DNA of 64,000 nt. Origin: Opeltia flavorubescens (Eukaryota > Ascomycota > Lecanoromycetes > Teloschistales > Teloschistaceae). The DNA lies in assembly GCA_000442125.1 (NCBI GenBank), contig KE546966.1, positions 1,661,471 through 1,725,470 of the forward strand. Reading direction: 5' to 3'. Under the pieces are notes generated by a model. The model worked only from the letters and a program-made list of their open reading frames with translations, made no database searches and was not told the DNA's origin. Below are positions 27,200-38,949 of this stretch, in pieces. The stretch's first letter is position 1. The number at the start of each line of letters is the position of its first letter. A program made the position numbers and the translations under genes.

Positions 27200-28552
27200 C
27201 TAGAAATTTAGCTTAAAAACTCTTTTATTCTTTTTAAAGATCTTTTAAAAGTCTACTAATAAAATTATCTAGAATAAGTTATTAAAATAAAGTCGAGTAA
27301 TACCGCTAAAGGCTTTTTTAAGAAAATATACTTATATTTATATAGCCGGGGTATAAGCTAGAGGTTTTTATAAAATTTTTATNTTTTAATCTACTTTTAT
27401 TACTATAGTCGACTATAATTATTTAAAAAGCGCCTAGAATCTTATACGTATAATTAGACCTTTTAGGCCGGAAGCCATTATAAGATATATCTTATAATAT
27501 AAACCTATCGGGTAACTAATTATATTAATTATAATATAATATATAATAGGGCCTACTTATTTATTTTTTATTACTATAAATTTTTAGGGTTTTTTTTTAA
27601 AATATTATTATTTATAGCTTCGGACTAAAGAATAATAAAACCTACTTACTATACTTTAAAACGGACTTTCTTATAACTACCTAAAGCTTTAGTATATCGA
27701 AATTAACTCGGCCCGTTATAACTCTTTTTAATTTCTAGTAATATTATTTAATAAATAGCTAGCGGAGGTTATATTAATAGCGATATCTATTTAAATAGGG
27801 TATATCTAATTTTTTAGAATATATAACTATAAATTATAATATCTAATTAGATTCTATAGACTAGTAATACTCTAAAATACTATACCTAAATATATATTTA
27901 AAAGTATAAATACCTCTAAAATACCTACTAAACCTACTAAATAATATATACTTAGGCCGTTTACTATATAAAATATACTACTAGGTCTAATTCGCTACTA
28001 TTAAAATAATAGATAAAAAATATTACTCCCTTTATATATCCTCCAGGTATATTTTTATCTAAAACTCGCAAATCTAAATTTATAATAAAATTTTATTTTT
28101 AAAATATATAGGAAAATATATAAATAATACCTTTTTTAAGAATTTTACGTAAAATACGTTTTATATAATAAAGGACTTAATTAAAATTAAAATACTATTT
28201 ATCGATCTTTTTATACTATTAGCGTATTTTTAAACTTTCTATAGCGCTATAGTACTAATGCTACTAGCGCTATAGGGGGTCGATCGCCTAGAATTTTTAG
28301 CACCCTTATAAGGGCCTACCGCCTAAAAATCGTCTAGACTATCGCCCAAATTATACCCCTAGTTTTTTCCGATTTTCTTTACTCGGTTTTTTCGTTTAGT
28401 ATAGTATTTGGGCTGGATATAATACTAGTAAAAGCTGCCCCTATATACCTATAGTAGGAGCTTATATTATATACTTATTTTAATTTACTTAATATATTCG
28501 TTATATAGTTTTTTATTTTTTATTATATCGTTAGTATTTTTCTAAATAGAAA
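27200..28552 (+). other. Long 3' region of Copia E
   Basis: About 1.35 kb separates the end of RNase H from the 3' LTR. Copia elements usually have little here. The stretch has GC-richer patches (28240-28340, 28420-28470) and a perfect 14-bp palindrome CTATAGCGCTATAG at 28239-28252, with a partial copy at 28265-28274. I do not recognise any protein. It may be an extra open frame, a long 3' untranslated region or another nested element. One ambiguous base is at 27383. Confidence 0.6.
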
Positions 28553-28684
28553 TATTAAAATACGTGTGCAAATCAATTCTAACGTCACGTAACCCCAGCC
28601 ACTTCGGACGAAAACCGTGTATATAGCTAGGGCTTTCGTCCTTTAGAATAATTAAGCAAGCTTTCTATATATATAATTTCAATA
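28553..28684 (+). repeat. 3' LTR of Copia E (132 bp)
   Basis: The sequence from TATTAAAATACG to TTTCAATA is the partner of 21317-21448. It keeps slightly more C and G than the 5' copy (for example ACGTGTGCA), so the two LTRs decayed independently. Confidence 0.92.
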
Positions 28685-30739
28685 AAGATCGTTTAATATA
28701 GTATTAGCGTTTTTTTTTTATAGATTTAACTAGTTTATTATTAGATAGTAATATATTACTAGTATTCAAACTATTAATTAATTTAAAAGTAAAACTATTA
28801 ATTTATTTATTTATTAAATTTATTAGAAGTTTATTAAATTTTTTTTTAAAATTAAATTTTATTTATTTTATAGAATTTATTGAATAACTAATTAGCTTAT
28901 ATAATTATACTATTCTATATAAAAGTAAATAACCGAAGGCTATTTATTTCCTTAAGTAATATAAATAATTATTATATTTTAATAAATTATAAGCCCGGTT
29001 AATAGAGCTATTATCTAGTATATTCTAGAAAAAAACTATTTAATACTATACCTATAACCTAGTTATATAATACTTCCAGTATAGTAATAACTAGCTAAAA
29101 ACCTATCTAATACTATTCTATATATAAAATCTATTCTCCTTTAATATATATTTATAGGTTTATAATAATAGTAAATATTTTATATACCGTACCGCTAAGC
29201 AGCAGGCCTTTTATACCCCGAAAAAAAAACAAAAGGGCTATAATAATAGTAAGTACTTATAAAATATAGCGAATTTAAAATTTTAAACTATTAAAGCTAT
29301 ACCAGTTAAATTAATTTATACCTTTAAAATTTATTTAGACCTATTTATTTAAAATTTTTATAAATATATAGCTTTATTATTTTAAAGTTAATCTAGATCG
29401 CTGAAGTTTATTTAATAAATAGAGCTTAACTAAAACTAATTTAGTAAAAAAAATTTATAAGAATATAGAATCTATTAGTATTAATTTTAAAAAGAAATTA
29501 TAAAAGCTTCGATTAAAAGCTAGATAATATTTTTATTATACTACTAAAGTTTTTAAAAGAACTTTAATATTTATTAATATAAGCGATAATTTAAAGAATT
29601 TAAACTATTATATTATATTTAAATTATACGAGTAGAATATTACTTTAAATTATAATATATTAGAATTTTCGCTAAAGTTATTAAATAATTTTAATCTATT
29701 TAATTTTAATATATAAATATTAAAATCTTTAAATTTAAATCTATTACTAGATTTACTATTAAAGCCTATTAGAATATCTAATAGCTTTAGTTCTAATTCT
29801 AGTTTAAATTTTTTAGGGGCTTTTTAAATCTTAAAATTAAACCTAAAAGTTTAATTAAAATCGGCGCTAGCGTTTAATCTAAAAGCTAAATTTAATTAAT
29901 TATTATTAGATATATTAAATTAATAAATATCTAGTTCTATTTTTAAACCTATAAATAGTAACTTAATTTTTAGCCCTAGCTCTTTCTTTAATAAATTTAT
30001 ATAATCTATAAAAAAGCGATAATATCGCTATTATATTAAACGATATTAAACTATTAGCGTTATTAAACTAACGAGTTAAAATAATTATACTAAAAAGCGC
30101 CGTTTATTATTGAAAATAGAAATATTAAATAATTAACTTTTTTATTATAATTAATCTATAGCTATATATCGATAATATTATTTAATAAATCTAATTAAAT
30201 AATAAACGCGAAAGTACTAAATAGCTAAAAATTAATACTAAAATCTATACTATATTAAAAAGCCGTTATAAACCTATACTATAAACGAAAATTCAATATT
30301 ATACTAGAGTATTTAACGTTTAGACTATTCTAGCTACTAGATTTAAAATTAAAGGCTCTAGAATTTTTAAATCTATATTTAACCGGTTATTTAATTCAAA
30401 CCTATTAATATATACTAGTATATTTAATTATACTAATAAATTTACTAGTATTATTAATAATCTAAAATCTTTATTTATTATATTTATTCTAATTCCTAAT
30501 TTTTTTATTTATCTATTTTATAAAACCCTAGATATTAAATTTATAAGCTATTATAAAATATATAACTAAAGTTATAATCCTTTTAAAAAAAATAAAACTA
30601 TTTTTTATAATCTAGATTATATAATTATACGCTATTTAAACTTTTATATAAAGGAAAATATTAAAGAGTTTATAGTAGATATAATATTATTAGTATTTAT
30701 TATTATATCTATAACGCCTATCAAAAAATAAACTATTAT

Positions 30740-31040
30740 TAAAATAATTAAATATTATATCTATTATAGTTATAATTATTAGATAAAAGATTAATATTAT
30801 AAAAAACACCCCTATTTTAAAAAAAAATATCTAGAAAATAAAAACTTTAAAGGCTTCTATAGCTATTATAAACGCGGTCGTTCTAATAAAAATAGTAATA
30901 ATAACGGAAACGCTAAAGTTTATATAGCCTTTATTAATTCTATTAAACTTATTTATTTATATATATAATTTATAAATAGCGTCTATTTAAAGTATATTAT
31001 TTATAATAAATTTTTATTTATAATATACTAAAAACTAGAT
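30740..31040 (+). pseudogene. Gag zinc knuckle and protease region of Copia F
   Basis: Near 30750-30810 is a zinc-knuckle-like stretch ending in Lys-Lys-His-Pro, as in fungal Copia gag proteins. Near 30968-31030 follows a retropepsin-like stretch. The order fits a Copia polyprotein. Both are relics. Confidence 0.65.
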
Positions 31041-31329
31041 CTTTAAATTAAAAATTTTATAGGCTATATTATAATTTAAAATACTAGTAATATTAAATTA
31101 GAATATAAAGTCGATAGTTTTTATTAATTATTAATTCTAATTAATACTTTTTATATACCCGGATCGCCGGTAAATCTAATATTATAGAGCTAGTTTAAAT
31201 AGTAATAATATCTTTTAAAACTCGCTTTTAAAAAAATTATTATTAAATTATTTAATATTTTCGTTTAATAATAAAAATTTACTAATTTTTATATAATATA
31301 TTAAAAAAATAAACTTAATTTTATTATAT

Positions 31330-32035
31330 TATTAGTATTTAATAAGCGGGTTATTAATATATAGTATAAACGCTTTAATTATCTAAATAAATAAAATATT
31401 ATTAAATTAATATCGATATTTACTAGAATAAAATATCTATAACGTCTTTAAAAAATATATACGGAATTTATACTATAACTAATATACGGGTAAAACCCGA
31501 AAAAAGTTATTATAAGCCTATTAAATATAAAAATAATATTATTATTAGTAATTTAATAAAGTTATTCTTTTAAATAAATAATAAATCTATATATTTTATA
31601 ATATTTCTTTATATTTTTACTAAATAATTTATAGTATATATTTTACTAAATAAATTAGGTTTTATTATATTAAACGCTTTGAAATTATATTAGAGTACTA
31701 TAGAATATAAAAACTATAAAATCTATAGGCTAAAAGTTAATAAAGGCGGGAAGTATATAAATAACGATTTTAATAACTACCGTAATATTAATAAAATTAT
31801 CTAAAAATTTATCGTTTTTAATAATTTTTAGATAAATAATACTATTAAATATCTAGATAAAATAATTTACTATAAAACTTTGATAATAATAATCGCCTAT
31901 AAGATTCTAAATATTTAATATTAGCTAGAATTTATAAAAACTATTATTTATTTTTAAAATCGTTTATTTATAATCGAATTAAATAAAACCTTCTAGAAAA
32001 TAGATATAAATATATTACTAGAACTAGATTATTTA
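31330..32035 (+). pseudogene. Integrase region of Copia F
   Basis: The stretch at 31840-32030 resembles the C-terminal part of the Copia integrase core (Asn-Arg-Leu-Pro-like word, followed by a Lys-Thr-Pro-like word). The hAT-like MITE G1 lies immediately after it and interrupts the element. It is a relic. Confidence 0.7.
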
Positions 32036-32039
32036 TAAA

Positions 32040-32455
32040 TAAACTGGTTAAGTCGAGTCGAATCGATTCGGGTCGAACCCGGGTCGGTACTAATTTTTAG
32101 GACCGAAACCCGACCCGATTATAGCGTTAAAATAATATAAAAATTAATATTAATGAAAATAAAATATTTATAATAAATATTATAATATTGAATTTATTAT
32201 AAATATTATTAATTCTTTTTTTAAAAAAAAAATATAATTAATATAGTTTTTTTATACTAGCGCCGTTTTATATAAAATTCTACTATTTTTAGTAATCTAT
32301 ACTAAAATCGGATTGAATCCGGGTACCTGGATTCGACTCGGATATCTGGATTCGACCCGGAACCGCTCGGGTTGGGTTATAAAAATTTATAACCCGATTT
32401 GGGTCGGTTCCGGTTCCTAATTTTATCTAGAATACCCGGTAGACTGACCAGTCTA
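32040..32455 (+). mobile_element. hAT-like MITE G1 with 8-bp target duplication
   Basis: This is a 416-bp non-autonomous DNA transposon. Its ends are TAAACTGGTTAAG and, reversed, TAGACTGGTCAG. Both 8-bp flanks read TTTATAAA (32032-32039 and 32456-32463), the target-site length typical of hAT elements. The subterminal arms are rich in GGGTCGG/CCCGACC words and the middle is AT-rich. A subterminal hairpin, GGGTTATAAA - AA - TTTATAACCC, lies at 32374-32395. It has no coding capacity. A 465-bp inverted relative lies at 44298-44762. It interrupts Copia F in the integrase region, so it is younger than F. TTTATAAA is itself AT-rich, so chance similarity is possible for this copy alone, but the second copy supports the call. 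Confidence 0.88.
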
Positions 32456-32933
32456 TTTATAAAAAATTAGCTAATTCGATTAAATATAAGTCCGAAAGTT
32501 AAATATAGGCTAAAAAAAAATTTAATTTTATATTAAAATCTACTAGCTTTTTAACTTTAAAAATAATTATATCTATTATATACTATATTAAAATAGTATA
32601 ATTAAATATTATTTAAATAATTTTTAAATCGATTATACCGCTTTAAATTTACTATATAATTAATTAGATTTTATTATACTAATAGCAACCATTTCGGTAA
32701 ATTTAATATATTCAATTATTAAAGAGCTAAAAGTATATAAAATATTTATATACTAGAATAATAATAAAAGTATAAAATTAAATTTGAGTATCTAGTAGAT
32801 ATTATTATAATAAATACTATTAGTTTTAAAATAAACCTTATAGATTTTATAAATTATAATTATTAATTTATATAATTCGACTATTTTAAGTACTACTATT
32901 CGCGGTAGATAAATAATAAAGTATATATTTACG

Positions 32934-33174
32934 CGTCGGAATGGGTTGAGTTTTGGGGTGGGTTTTAGCAAATTTTGAAAACCCAAAAAAACATTGGCTT
33001 TTTAGCGCCGGGAGCTAATACTAGCGCGTTAGATTTAAATACGAGTTAGGGCTGTATATTACCTATATTTTTTATATATAAATTATTTTTATATATATTA
33101 TAGTTATCTAGATATTAAAAATACGCTAACGCGTTTTTTTCTCTAAGTCCGTAAAACGGGGCCCCATTCCGACG
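32934..33174. mobile_element. Short element with 12-bp terminal inverted repeats
   Basis: A 241-bp segment starts with CGTCGGAATGGG (32934-32945) and ends with its exact reverse complement CCCATTCCGACG (33163-33174). It is GC-richer than its surroundings and keeps TpG words near the left end. It sits inside Copia F between the integrase and reverse transcriptase regions. I could not find a convincing target duplication, so the outer edges may be a few bases off. It looks like a MITE of unknown superfamily, single-copy in this window. Confidence 0.68.
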
Positions 33175-33379
33175 AGGATATAATATAATATTATATGATA
33201 TATTATTATATATAGATTAATCTATTTTTTCGTTTATAGTTTTTGAATATAAACTCGTTATTATTAAATATTTAATTCTATAATATATTTTAAAAAATCT
33301 ACTAGCGCTTTAATTATTTCTAATTAATATATTTAGTTTCAAAATTTCTAAACCTACCTCCTATTAAAAAGCTATACGT

Positions 33380-34000
33380 TATAGTTTAGACCACGATCGC
33401 TAGATTCTTATAATAAAAAAAATTATAATTCGCTTATATAAAATCGGATATAAATTATTATTTCTATTAAAAACTATATATTTTTTAATAATAAATAGGT
33501 ATTTAAATTAAAAAGAGGCTCTAAAAATAAAATATTTTATTAGAAAGTTTATTAAATAATCTATAGCTTTAAATAATAAAAGTATATTAATTATAATAAA
33601 ACTTTCGTTTTAATAGTTAAATTTATAATTTATAAAGCTTTTTTTATTATTATAACTACTTTTAATTAGTTAATTAAATAAATAGATATTAAAACGGCTT
33701 TCCTTTATAATAATATTAAAAAATCTATTTTTATTGAATAATTTAATAGGTATCAAAACTTTTATAAAAATATTTATAAATTTACAAAAGCTTTATATAG
33801 ATTTAAATAATTATTAAAAATAAAATATAATATATTAATAGTATTTTTTAAAAATTTAAACTTTATATTATTAATAATAAATATTAGCGTTTTCTATAAT
33901 TATATATCGGGGTTGTATACTATAATTACTATTTATATAAACGATATATTTATTACCGGTTTAAATTAAAAAATTATTTAAATTATTTAACGCTAATTAA
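33380..34000 (+). pseudogene. Reverse transcriptase region of Copia F
   Basis: Copia reverse transcriptase is recognisable from about 33590, with F-V and K-T-A-F-L-Y words. The catalytic box region lies at about 33931-33951, followed by F-I-T-G. It is homologous in layout to 25700-26250 of element E but more decayed. It is part of a broken element. Confidence 0.82.
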
Positions 34001-34229
34001 ATAATAAATTCTAAATAATTAATTTCGGCGCCTATAGCTATTATTTAGGTATAAAAATTATTTATAAGCGCTAAAATTCGATTATTTATTTTTTATAATT
34101 AGCCTATATTAAAAAAATACTTCAAAATTTTAATATATAATTTATTAAATTATAGGCTATTTTAATAAATATATTTATTTTTAACTTATAAACTAATACC
34201 TTTGAATTATATTATATTTTTCGATTTAT

Positions 34230-34650
34230 AAAGTTAATATTAATCTATTATTAGATCGTTAATATATATAATACTAGGTATTAGGCCTGATATCAATTTT
34301 ATAATTTTAATTATTAGCTATTATAGATTTAATTCTATTAAAAAATACTAATAAATTATTAAAAGAGTATTTCGCTATTTTTATATTATAATTAACTATT
34401 ATTTTAGTTATAAAAAAAATTTAACTAGTTTTTTAAATTATATAAACGCCAATTAGATTAATAATAAAAATATAAAACGTTTAACTTTTAGTTATATATT
34501 TAATATTAGTAGTAATATTATAAACTAATTATTAAAATACTAATTAATAATAATCTCTTTTATTTATAAAATAAAATATAAAGGTTAAATATAAATCGCT
34601 AAAAAAGTAATTTAATTAAAAAGTTTTCTAGAATAAATTTAAAATAAATA
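34230..34650 (+). pseudogene. RNase H region of Copia F
   Basis: A Copia RNase H start is readable near 34240-34400, including L-G-I-R-P-D-I. The relic fades out by about 34650. No 3' LTR of F can be matched to the presumed 5' one. Confidence 0.7.
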
Positions 34651-34659
34651 TAATCTTTA

Positions 34660-34808
34660 TATAATTGTAAAAAGGATGCAATAGTAGGGAAACTGTATGG
34701 AAGTATAGGTAATGGTCTGGCGTTCTACTGTCGTATACACGGAGCTATACGTAGAGAATATATATATATTAATATCTAGAGAGCTATAAATATTAGGGGG
34801 AATTTTCC
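34660..34808. other. CpA/TpG-retaining patch between Copia F and Gypsy H
   Basis: This short stretch has unusually many TpG and CpA words for the window (for example GGATGCAATAGTAGG and GGTAATGGTCTGGCG). It could be the 3' LTR start of F, a unique flank or a small insertion. It matches nothing else here that I can see. No reading frame is assigned. Confidence 0.5.
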
Positions 34809-34922
34809 TAACTATATAGGCCCCCTTTCCTACTAGTATAATATAGTAATATAACGTTTTAGCCGAAGCTATATAACGGTTTTACGATATTATAATAAGC
34901 TAGATTATTATTAACTATAATA
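34809..34922 (-). repeat. 3' LTR of Gypsy H
   Basis: It starts TAACTATATAGGCCCCC and ends AACTATAATA. It is homologous to 41974-42109, which is about 20 bp longer because of an AATAAT-type microsatellite near its end. The shared block TTAGCCGAAGCTATA is diagnostic. Confidence 0.87.
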
Positions 34923-34940
34923 ATATCCCCCCTTTTATAG
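34923..34940 (-). other. Polypurine tract of Gypsy H
   Basis: The plus strand reads ATATCCCCCCTTTTA, so the minus strand has TAAAAGGGGGGATAT directly before the 3' LTR. This is the expected position and composition for a plus-strand DNA primer, and it confirms the minus orientation of H. Confidence 0.75.
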
Positions 34941-37340
34941 TAGTATCCTTATTATTTTATAATTAGGCGATATATATATAATAGATAGTTAAGCCTTTTA
35001 TATAAAGCGCGTGTATTTAGATATATACTAGTTAAATTAATAATTTAAAGGTATATAATATTAATATATATTTATATATAAGACGTTTTATTATTATATA
35101 TAAGATATATAAATAGATTTACTTTATATATTAAAGATTGTTCGGTATTAATATTAGTATTAGCTATTATACTATAGCGTATTATTAATATCTTTTAGTA
35201 CTTACTAAATACTCGCGCTAAAATATATCTATAGAAATTAATATTATTTAATAGCTTTATTTAATAGTTATACTATATTATAATAATTATAAATAATTAG
35301 AGTTATTAAATTTTAAATAGTTTAATTTATATTACTAGCGTTATATATCTCGCGTTAGATAGTATAATTCTATCTTTTATTTATAGGTATATAATAAACG
35401 TTTCTTTTTTAATATAGATTTATTCTCTAATTTAAGTTTTTATTATTTTTACTATATTTTATTTTCGTTTATTAATTCTACTTTTTTATAAATTTTTTTT
35501 AACTTTTATATCTTTTATTATAGGTTTTAAAGCCTTTAAAACTTTTATAGCTAAAAAGATTCTTTAGAACGCGTAAGCGCCTAATATTTTAATATTATTA
35601 AGTATTTTAGTCTTATAAAAGGATTACTACTATTAATATATTAAAGCTAATATTATAATATATATTATTTATCTAGTACTACTATTTAATAACCCCTAAT
35701 AAAAAATAATTAAAGAATAATCTTACTATTTATTATACTCTTATCTATTATATAAAGCCTAGCGTTAACTTTAAGTATTATACGCGTTATTCTAAACTTT
35801 ATAAGAAATATAAACTAATATATTAAGTTTATATATTGTAGTAGCTTTTTTAACCTATATAAATCCTTTAAAGGTTTATCTCGGTAGTTAATAAAATAAT
35901 TTCCGCTATTATTACTACTAATATTACTAATAAAAATAAGAAGTAATATATTATACGCCGCTCGCGCGTTATTATTTTTTCTAGTTATAAATAAATTAAG
36001 GTTTAAAAGAAAACTAAAACGCGGTAAAAGAAGATTATTAATATCTTTAATATTATTAAAGCTATTTACGCTTTAAAAAAGTTAATTAATATAGATATTA
36101 ATATAATATATTTTATTATATATTTACTTTTTTTATATGATTTCGTATATTAATTTTATGCTAAAACTATTTAAATTCTTTAATTATTAAAGAGGANTAG
36201 TTAAATTCGGCTAAAAAAAATAATTTTTCCTCTACTAATAAGAGCGAAGTAAAAGAGAGTAGTATTATTATATAGTTTTATATTTATTTAACGCTTTATA
36301 TCTATCTTTAGTATTTATTTTTATATATTTATTTTTATATTCTATTTTTAAATTTATATTATTTTTAGATAGTTATAGCTTTAAAGTCTATATTTTAATA
36401 AAATCTTTCTTTAATTTTAATCTTTTTTAGTAATATACTTTATAATATATATTTTTTAGTATATATTCTACCGGTAAATTTTAATAATTATATAAAGTTT
36501 TATTTTTATTACTACTTTATATTTCTAATATNATTTATTACTTTANTTATTANTTTATTTATACGTTTATATATAGTTTAATTATAATTTATTCTTTTTT
36601 TTTACCTCCTTTTTAAAGAGCCCTTTTTACTATTATTTAATAATTTTTTAGGATATATATAATAGAAGTTCTCTATATACTCGCTAGCTCTCGATATTTC
36701 TTTAGCGTTAAGCTAGCTATTATTTTTAGGGCTATAGCTAAACTATCTTATTAGGTATTATAATTTCTTATAGTACTATTTTAAATTAAGTACTTTTTTT
36801 ATTTTATATTACTCTTTACTATTAATAAGTAGAAGTAGTAGATCTTTTTTACCTCTTTCTTCTACTATTATATATAATTTGAAAAGAGAGATATAAAAAA
36901 CGGGATAAATACGACCTATTAATACTAGAAATTTTAAATAATATAATTATAAGTTTACTAGTTCTATTATTTTAAAAAGCCTATAGAATTTATAATCTAA
37001 TTTTTTTAATAGCCTTTTTATTTTAATATTATACCTATTTAATTATATTATATTATTAGTAGTAAAAGATTTTATAGAATACTTTTAATTATAATATTTA
37101 AATTACTTTTTTATTATTACTTTCTATTAGCTTTTAAGCTAAATATATATATATATATATTTTTTAATATACTAACGCGCTTTAAATATATTACCTTCGG
37201 TATTATTAATTTAGATATCATTTTCTAGATTAGGATATCTACTAATAGCGGCGAAGAATAGTATTATACCGGTAGAAATATATTTACTATTATTATACGT
37301 AAATTTTATAAAGGGTAGTTATTTATTTTAATTATTTTAA
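34941..37340. other. Long 3' region of Gypsy H
   Basis: About 2.4 kb lies between the integrase relic and the polypurine tract. Around 35760-36130 the plus strand (opposite to pol) looks coding-like, with basic Lys/Arg-rich stretches (near 36000-36030). This may be a captured or antisense frame or another nested relic. I do not recognise a family, and no intact frame exists. Ambiguous bases are at 36197, 36532, 36546 and 36553. Confidence 0.45.
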
Positions 37341-37349
37341 TTATAGTTA

Positions 37350-38500
37350 ATAAAGCCTTTTAAGAATTATTCTAGAGTTTAATTTTATTATTTAGTTTAC
37401 CCGTCGGTTTATAAATAGAAAACGGTATTTAAATAACATTTAATCTTTAGATAATAATAAAAAGCAGACTAATATTATAAAATAAAAAGAATCCTTTAAT
37501 TAAAGACTAGCGATTTAAATATACTATAATAGCTATATATCTTATTAATAAAGGTATCCGCCAGCTCTTTTATAATTATAGTTATCTAGTATAAAATATA
37601 TATAGCGAGCTTTATATAGCGATTAACTATTATAAAAATCGAATTATATATAATATAGAGGCGTTTATATAGGGGTAGATTAATAATAAAATTTATAATT
37701 AAATCGCTGAACGGTTTTAAAGGTCTTTTTAGCGGTTATATTTTATTATATAGTTTATACCTTATAGGTTTTACCTAGTAATATATATTATAAATATATA
37801 TATAATATTTAATATCTTTTATTATATTTAGTTAAAAGTATTTTTAACGAATAAATTTTAATATTTTTTTATAACCAAAGTAATTTATTATAAAATTATT
37901 ATAATTATATTTAAAAGCCTTTTACCTAATTATATTAAAGGGTAAATATTATTTTTTATTATAATAGAGTAATTTTTAGTTCTAGTATTATTTATAATTT
38001 TCGCTAAACTATTTTAGCGCTATATAAATATTTAATAAATTATTAAGTGATTTTTTTTTTAAGAATACTAATTTTTTAATTATACTATCGAGTTTTTAAA
38101 ACCTTTTTATAATATAATAGAAGGATAATAAGAATATATCGTACGTATTTTTTAAAGCCGCTTTTTTAATAATTTATCGCCTCGATTATAAATTTTTAGA
38201 ATTATTAGAGTTATTTAAAGGAATTAATTAAGCGTTATTATATATAGTAGTATCGGATTTATAAAAAGCTTTTAGCTTTTTATATATTTTAGGACCACAA
38301 GTTTTTACTAATATCTATTTTTTTTTTACTTTAAAAAACTTCCTTTTAATTATAAAAAATAAAGTCGACATTTTTATATCGCTCTTTAAAGTATTTTTAT
38401 TTCTTTTTTCTATTAATATTAAAGGTATCCCTTAACTATAAAAAAGTATAAATAATATAATATTATCGCGCTTCTTTATATAAATATTAAATACGCGACC
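37350..38500 (-). pseudogene. Integrase region of Gypsy H
   Basis: On the minus strand, 37370-37570 shows the Gypsy integrase core signature, including words that align with the T-D-G and Q-T-L-E motifs near the end of the core. Its place downstream of reverse transcriptase and RNase H is the Gypsy order. It is a relic. Confidence 0.8.
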
Positions 38501-38949
38501 CTTTATTAAGAATCTATATTTAAAGGTATTTTCTAAAAGCTCGTCTTTTTTATTAGGAATATTAGCTTTCGCCTCTTTTACTATATAATATATTACTACT
38601 ATTTTTTAAATATCTTTAATAGCGGTTTTAATATTTTTATATAATTTTTAAAAGCTTTTTTAAATATTTTTAAGATTAATTAACGATATTTTATTATTAA
38701 AATAGCTCTTTCTATTATTTTTTAACGATTTTTTAATATTATTTAAAATCTTTTATAAGCTTTTAGATTTATTTTTATTTTATTTTATAAAAGTTTTAAA
38801 TAAATAGTACTAGATTTTTAAAAGATTTATAATTAGTTTTATACTTTTTTTAAAATTCTTTTAAGACTTTTTAGGATATAAAGTCGAATAGATATACTCC
38901 TAATCTAAAATATTAAAGGCGGCGTAGGCTTTAAGCGCTTTATAATCGC

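Larger units (their letters stand above)
21317..28684 (+). mobile_element. Copia LTR retrotransposon fossil E
   Basis: This Ty1/Copia-type element of about 7.37 kb is the best preserved fossil in the window. Two 132-bp LTRs bound it. I count about 13 differences between them, all transitions, as expected from RIP. The flanking 5-mers AAAAT (left) and AAGAT (right) differ by one transition and are a plausible target duplication. A primer-binding-site-like GGTTATAAGCCCGG follows the 5' LTR. Parts run in Copia order: gag (about 21500-23700), protease (about 23800), integrase (about 24400-25400), reverse transcriptase (about 25700-26250) and RNase H (about 26430-27000). About 1.3-1.5 kb of unexplained sequence lies between RNase H and the 3' LTR. 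It is broken, with many interruptions. LTR divergence cannot date it because RIP drives it. Confidence 0.92.
28690..34650 (+). mobile_element. Copia LTR retrotransposon fossil F
   Basis: This is a second, more decayed Ty1/Copia-type element. A PBS-like TTATAAGCCCGG at 28987-28998 marks the inner edge of a presumed 5' LTR relic (about 28690-28982). Parts follow in Copia order: gag with a zinc-knuckle relic near 30750-30810, protease near 30965-31030, integrase to about 32035, reverse transcriptase about 33380-34000 and RNase H about 34240-34400. Two small DNA elements interrupt it: G1 in the integrase region (32040-32455) and the 12-bp-TIR element (32934-33174). No matching 3' LTR was found; Gypsy H begins about 160 bp past the RNase H end. 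It is broken throughout and older than G1 and the 32.9-kb element. Confidence 0.82.

Noticed and set aside
32792-32986. A 64-codon open frame on the minus strand
   Set aside because: It starts inside the 12-bp-TIR element, runs into decayed Copia F sequence, is dominated by Ile/Tyr/Lys/Asn as expected of AT-rich noise, and has no recognisable domain.
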